Assembly: GCF_040802235.1 (NCBI RefSeq) | Contig: NC_133159.1 | Coordinates: forward strand, 76,583,501-76,647,500 | Origin: Manis javanica | Lineage: Eukaryota > Chordata > Mammalia > Pholidota > Manidae | Reading direction: 5' to 3' | Length of the DNA: 64,000 nt | Shown: positions 60,520 through 64,000 of the stretch, piece by piece | Layout: every line of letters begins with the position of its first letter | Numbering within the stretch: position 1 is the stretch's first letter | Notes under the pieces: model-generated | Told to the model about the DNA's origin: nothing | Databases searched by the model: none | What the model saw: only the letters and a program-made list of their open reading frames with translations | Position numbers and translations under genes: made by a program

Positions 60520-61932
60520 CTCCCCGCCCCAGCTCCTGCCTGTGGCTCGGGCGGGGTGGATTTTGTGACACCGTGTAGGGGGCCGGAGACGGGTTTCCTA
60601 CCTCCGGCAGCCTCTGCGGGAATACGGAATCCCCCAACTCCTGCGTTCACCCGGCGGAAACGCCCGCCCCCGCCCCCGCCCCGGGAGTGGCTGAACTGGA
60701 CATGTGTCTACGAGGCGATTTCTAGTCAAGACTCACGGGGCAGGGGAGAAGGGATTGGTTTGGAGGTCCACCGGATCAGCTAACGTAGAGGTTGCCTTGA
60801 GAAAGGAGCGCCCCCAAATGCCCAGGAAGCCGAACTGTGGGCGGCAAGCAAGGGGAAGAAGCAATTCATCCCGAGAGGGGGCGCTCTCCGGCGGGGACCG
60901 CGCATCCCCATTTCCTGGAACGGACCGCTCTACTCACTTTGAAAAGTCTTCTTCCTTGGCCCTTCTTTACCCTACTTCAGCCCAGAAACCAGGAAAAAGC
61001 TGGCCTGTCTTCACTCAGCAAGGATAGGACAGCCAGACTCCTCCTTGGGTCTGTCTCCTAGGGCTCCTTAAGAATGGGGTGGGTGCAAGGAGTGTAGAGG
61101 GAGTACTGATCTCTGGGACTACGTGCCTCCCACTCAACCCATTCACGCGTCCCCCTGCCTCTGGTCCTCCAAACTAGCTCTTGGAATTAAGAGTAGTATT
61201 AAAACTGAAATTTCGAATCTGCACTTCGAGGAGCCTTCCACATTTCCTAATTGTTAAATGCCCGCTTTTCACCAAATTCCCAAGGGAGAAGTATTTGGCA
61301 ACAAGAGGGGCCTGTGAATTTAAATGCTAATTAAGTGGGTCCTTCTCCTGCAACTCCACCTGCCTGGCGGCCCTAGTTAAAGCAAAACACACGCGACAAC
61401 CACCTCATTCCTGGGGTGCGGAGCAAAAAAGCACAGTAAAAGAGAGACCCCGGAGGACTCCTCCGTGGTTTGCTTTTTAACGGCCTGCTACAGAGAAAAA
61501 GAGGACGCCACCGGAAGAAGGTTTTTTGCGTGGCAGGTGATATGTGGTGTGGCCCAGGATTTGGTGTATAGTATTGTCTGCAGAGCTACACTTACGTCCT
61601 GAGCTGGCCCATGGGTTCGCCTTCCCTAAGCGGCGTCGCATCGTGTCTGCTATTGGGTCTGAGCATGCTTGGGGTGTCCCAGGAGAACCAAAGGAATGGC
61701 TCCCACGTGCAAGGTTCAAAAGCATTAATATTTTCATCATATTATCATTATTCAATATAATAATATTTGCTCGGTTAGCGGCACTAATTGGGCCACATTA
61801 AAACTGTAGTGCCTCCCTAATGGTGCGTAATGTGCCCACACTTACATTTTTCTCTCTGAGGATGGGGCGGCTCTTGGCTGGCAGGAGAGAGAAGACAGGC
61901 GAGCAGTGAGATGGATTAGGGTGTGACTCCCC

Positions 61933-61989
<57 letters not shown>

Positions 61990-64000
61990 CCAGGTATCTT
62001 GTCGGGTGCGGTCGGCGGGTGGATGGGACCCTCGTCCGAGCCTTCGGCCCTGGGCAAAGCACCCTGAAGCCTCCTCCCCACCCCACCCCCAGGGCTTTGA
62101 ACTGGGCGGATTGATTTCGCTACCCTTCCCTGCTTTTCTGGGTATGCCTTCAATTGGTTAGGTTTTTAAGGTTTGGGGAGGGCCGTTGTGAAAAATTAAA
62201 ATACTCTTAAATGGAGCTCCTTGGCCGAGAACTGGAGGTCCCGCCTCCTAGCTCAACGCTTTTAGGACCCTCTTCCCAATGGGACTTTCTTTCTGAGATT
62301 CGAGGGAAGAACTGTAGTGGGAGTGTAAAAGCAGCACCCGCAGAGCAGGTCCGGTCGGGAGCTTTTTCCTGTTCTTGGTGCCGGCGGTCGGCCCCGGCGT
62401 GCAGCCCTCGGCAAGGTGGCTGTGAAGCTCCGAGAAAGTGCTCCCGCGGCGCCGCGGCGAGATCACTCTGAATATGTAATATAATTGTAACGCGCGCCGA
62501 GGTGTGATGTGTGTTCGGGAATGGGGGTGGGGGAGGTTGAAGTAGGATTGGGAAGAGGGAACACAGAACTCACATTGTACTGCGCAATCTAACAATCTGA
62601 ACATTCCTTTATTAAAAGCTGCTGCGTGACATTTACACTGAGCCACCAGCCTCTGCCTCTAATCCAGGCGAAGACGTACTGTGCCGCGGAATCGTGCCTT
62701 CGGCGCGCGGGAACGCTGCTGTCCGCGGCCTGGCCAGGGCCCTCGGCCACAGCCCGGGAAGGGCCACACACGCCCCTCTCTGGGTGGGGTCAGAGGTACG
62801 GCCAGCACGCCCGGGGGCCGGATGTGACTGGCTTGCGGTATCTGGCTTTACTCTCCTCCAGCCGCCCGGCTCAAGGGATACCTAGTGACCGGACCCTTGC
62901 CTCACATCGTTCTCCGCCCACAACAAAGAAGTAAACTTTCTACCTCCTCTCCCTCCCTCCATAATCCGATCGTTTAGAGCCGCTGTTTTCCTTTTGTCAG
63001 ATTTCGCCCTCCCCGATCAGTCTGAGTACACGATCAGAATTGCTCAGAGAGCAGGAAGCACATTGATTTCAGCTTGTTCTGTCCACAGACAGGCCCTGAC
63101 AAGGTTGTTAGAACAGTCGGAGAGGTCTATACAATCACTTAATTACCAAAACTGTCAGTCAGGCGGGACGCGGGTCCGCTTCCGAAGCTGCGCCTGGCAT
63201 TCCAGCAGTGGGCCGCGCGCATGATTGATTGGTGCTGATAGCATCGCAAAATAATTACCGCGAATTTTCTGATGTGTGATTTTATCCAAGTTCATGCTTC
63301 AGAGAGGTAATCGGAGGATGAGAAGGGTCAGTGCCATTTCGGATTACCTGGAGTCGGCGAGAAAGGGTAAAATAGAAGGGGGAGCTGCTCAGAGAAAAGG
63401 GGAGGCAAGGGGGTGCAGAGAGAGAGGGGGAAGAAGAAAGCGAGTTATGGATTGCTGAAGGGACTGCAAGCAATTCGTCAAACTGTGCAAGTGATTTCCT
63501 TCAGAGCCAGCATATGGCAGATTGATTTTGTCCAACGTAGGTTTAGCCACATTTAAAATGATCCAGCGGTTATTACTGCAATTGGCTTAGGAGCTGACAG
63601 GCAGTTGTAGGCGCAAGGAGTATAGATCCTGTTTACTGGAGACGTGTTCGTAACTGCTGTCAAATACAGTTAAGTAAATATCATTAGGAAAGAGATCCTT
63701 TAAGAGAAATGCCAATCCAATAAATATGGTTTTCTTCCCCGCCCTCCACTGGGCTGCCTGCGCCTCCTTCAGAAGTTCTTCCTGCTCTTTGGCTGCTCCT
63801 GTCAGACGTCGCAAGCAGGCCATTGATTCCCGCCGCCCTCCGGGCCGAGCTCCGTGGCCAAGCCTAGGGCAGAAGATGACAGACAGGCGGGAGGGCCAGG
63901 GAGACCCTGGGAGTGTCTGGCCTCGCACTCAGGTGGAGGGAAAGTTTTCGGCTTGATGGGGGCGCCCAGTAGGACGCACTTGCGCCCCTGCCCAGCCGAT
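60520..64000. other. GC-rich upstream regulatory territory
   Basis: Alternates CpG-rich pieces (about 60550-60910, 62000-62460, 62640-62870, 63820-64000) with TAAT-rich pieces (61310-61345, 61720-61800, 63110-63330, 63540-63620) and a CA microsatellite. GC boxes (CCCGCCCC) cluster at 60663-60684. No coding exon is recognised; the open frames are compositional. Confidence 0.55.
61934..61986 (+). repeat. (CA)n microsatellite
   Basis: An uninterrupted run of CA units over about 53 bp. Confidence 0.97.

Noticed and set aside
61798..61983. Cys-Val repeat peptide on the minus strand
   Set aside because: Translation of the CA microsatellite.
1..64000. CRISPR arrays, bacterial operons or phage modules
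   Set aside because: None present; the content is entirely mammalian nuclear DNA.
1..64000. tRNA, rRNA or snRNA genes
   Set aside because: No cloverleaf with A and B boxes or known small-RNA sequence was recognised by eye; a covariance-model scan could not be run.

Overview
The window is placental-mammal nuclear DNA. It contains spliced genes with GT-AG introns, CpG islands, MIR and L2 fossils, L1 and Tigger1 elements, MaLR LTRs and a class I endogenous retrovirus. I saw no Alu, B1/B2, carnivore SINEC, ruminant BOV or horse ERE copies, so I cannot fix the order. The L1 type leans weakly towards Laurasiatheria.

The one protein-coding gene I can support is BARHL2, on the minus strand at 49710-54332. 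Its three coding exons (54332-53726, 51911-51686, 50022-49710) join in frame to 381 codons plus stop. They carry two FIL/Eh1-like motifs, a Pro/Gln/His-rich middle, a BarH-class homeodomain with Tyr at position 49, and a conserved C-terminus. The promoter is a CpG island with a CRE palindrome and CCAAT boxes in both orientations.

Layout: 1-4425 is a near-complete but broken L1 on the minus strand, cut by the window edge. 4426-16850 is AT-rich intergenic DNA with L2 and MIR fossils, a full-span dead Tigger1 (10693-12950), an MLT1-type LTR and a mosaic of opposing L1 pieces. 16851-36155 is gene-free, AT-rich DNA with few recognisable repeats and several candidate conserved non-coding blocks. 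36160-43519 is a complete ERV1 provirus relic with paired LTRs and a 4-bp target duplication; its gag, pro, pol and env are all disrupted. 43524-64000 is GC-richer, almost free of transposons, holds BARHL2, and has several further CpG-rich blocks and TAAT-rich segments. That pattern is typical of the regulatory territory of a developmental transcription factor.

No new protein system was found. The most interesting observations are regulatory: a minimal ATG-TAG upstream ORF 2 nt before the BARHL2 start, which is the only upstream ATG for about 850 nt; a candidate alternative first exon with a strong splice donor at 55540/55539; unexplained CpG islands downstream of BARHL2; and homeodomain-site clusters upstream of it.
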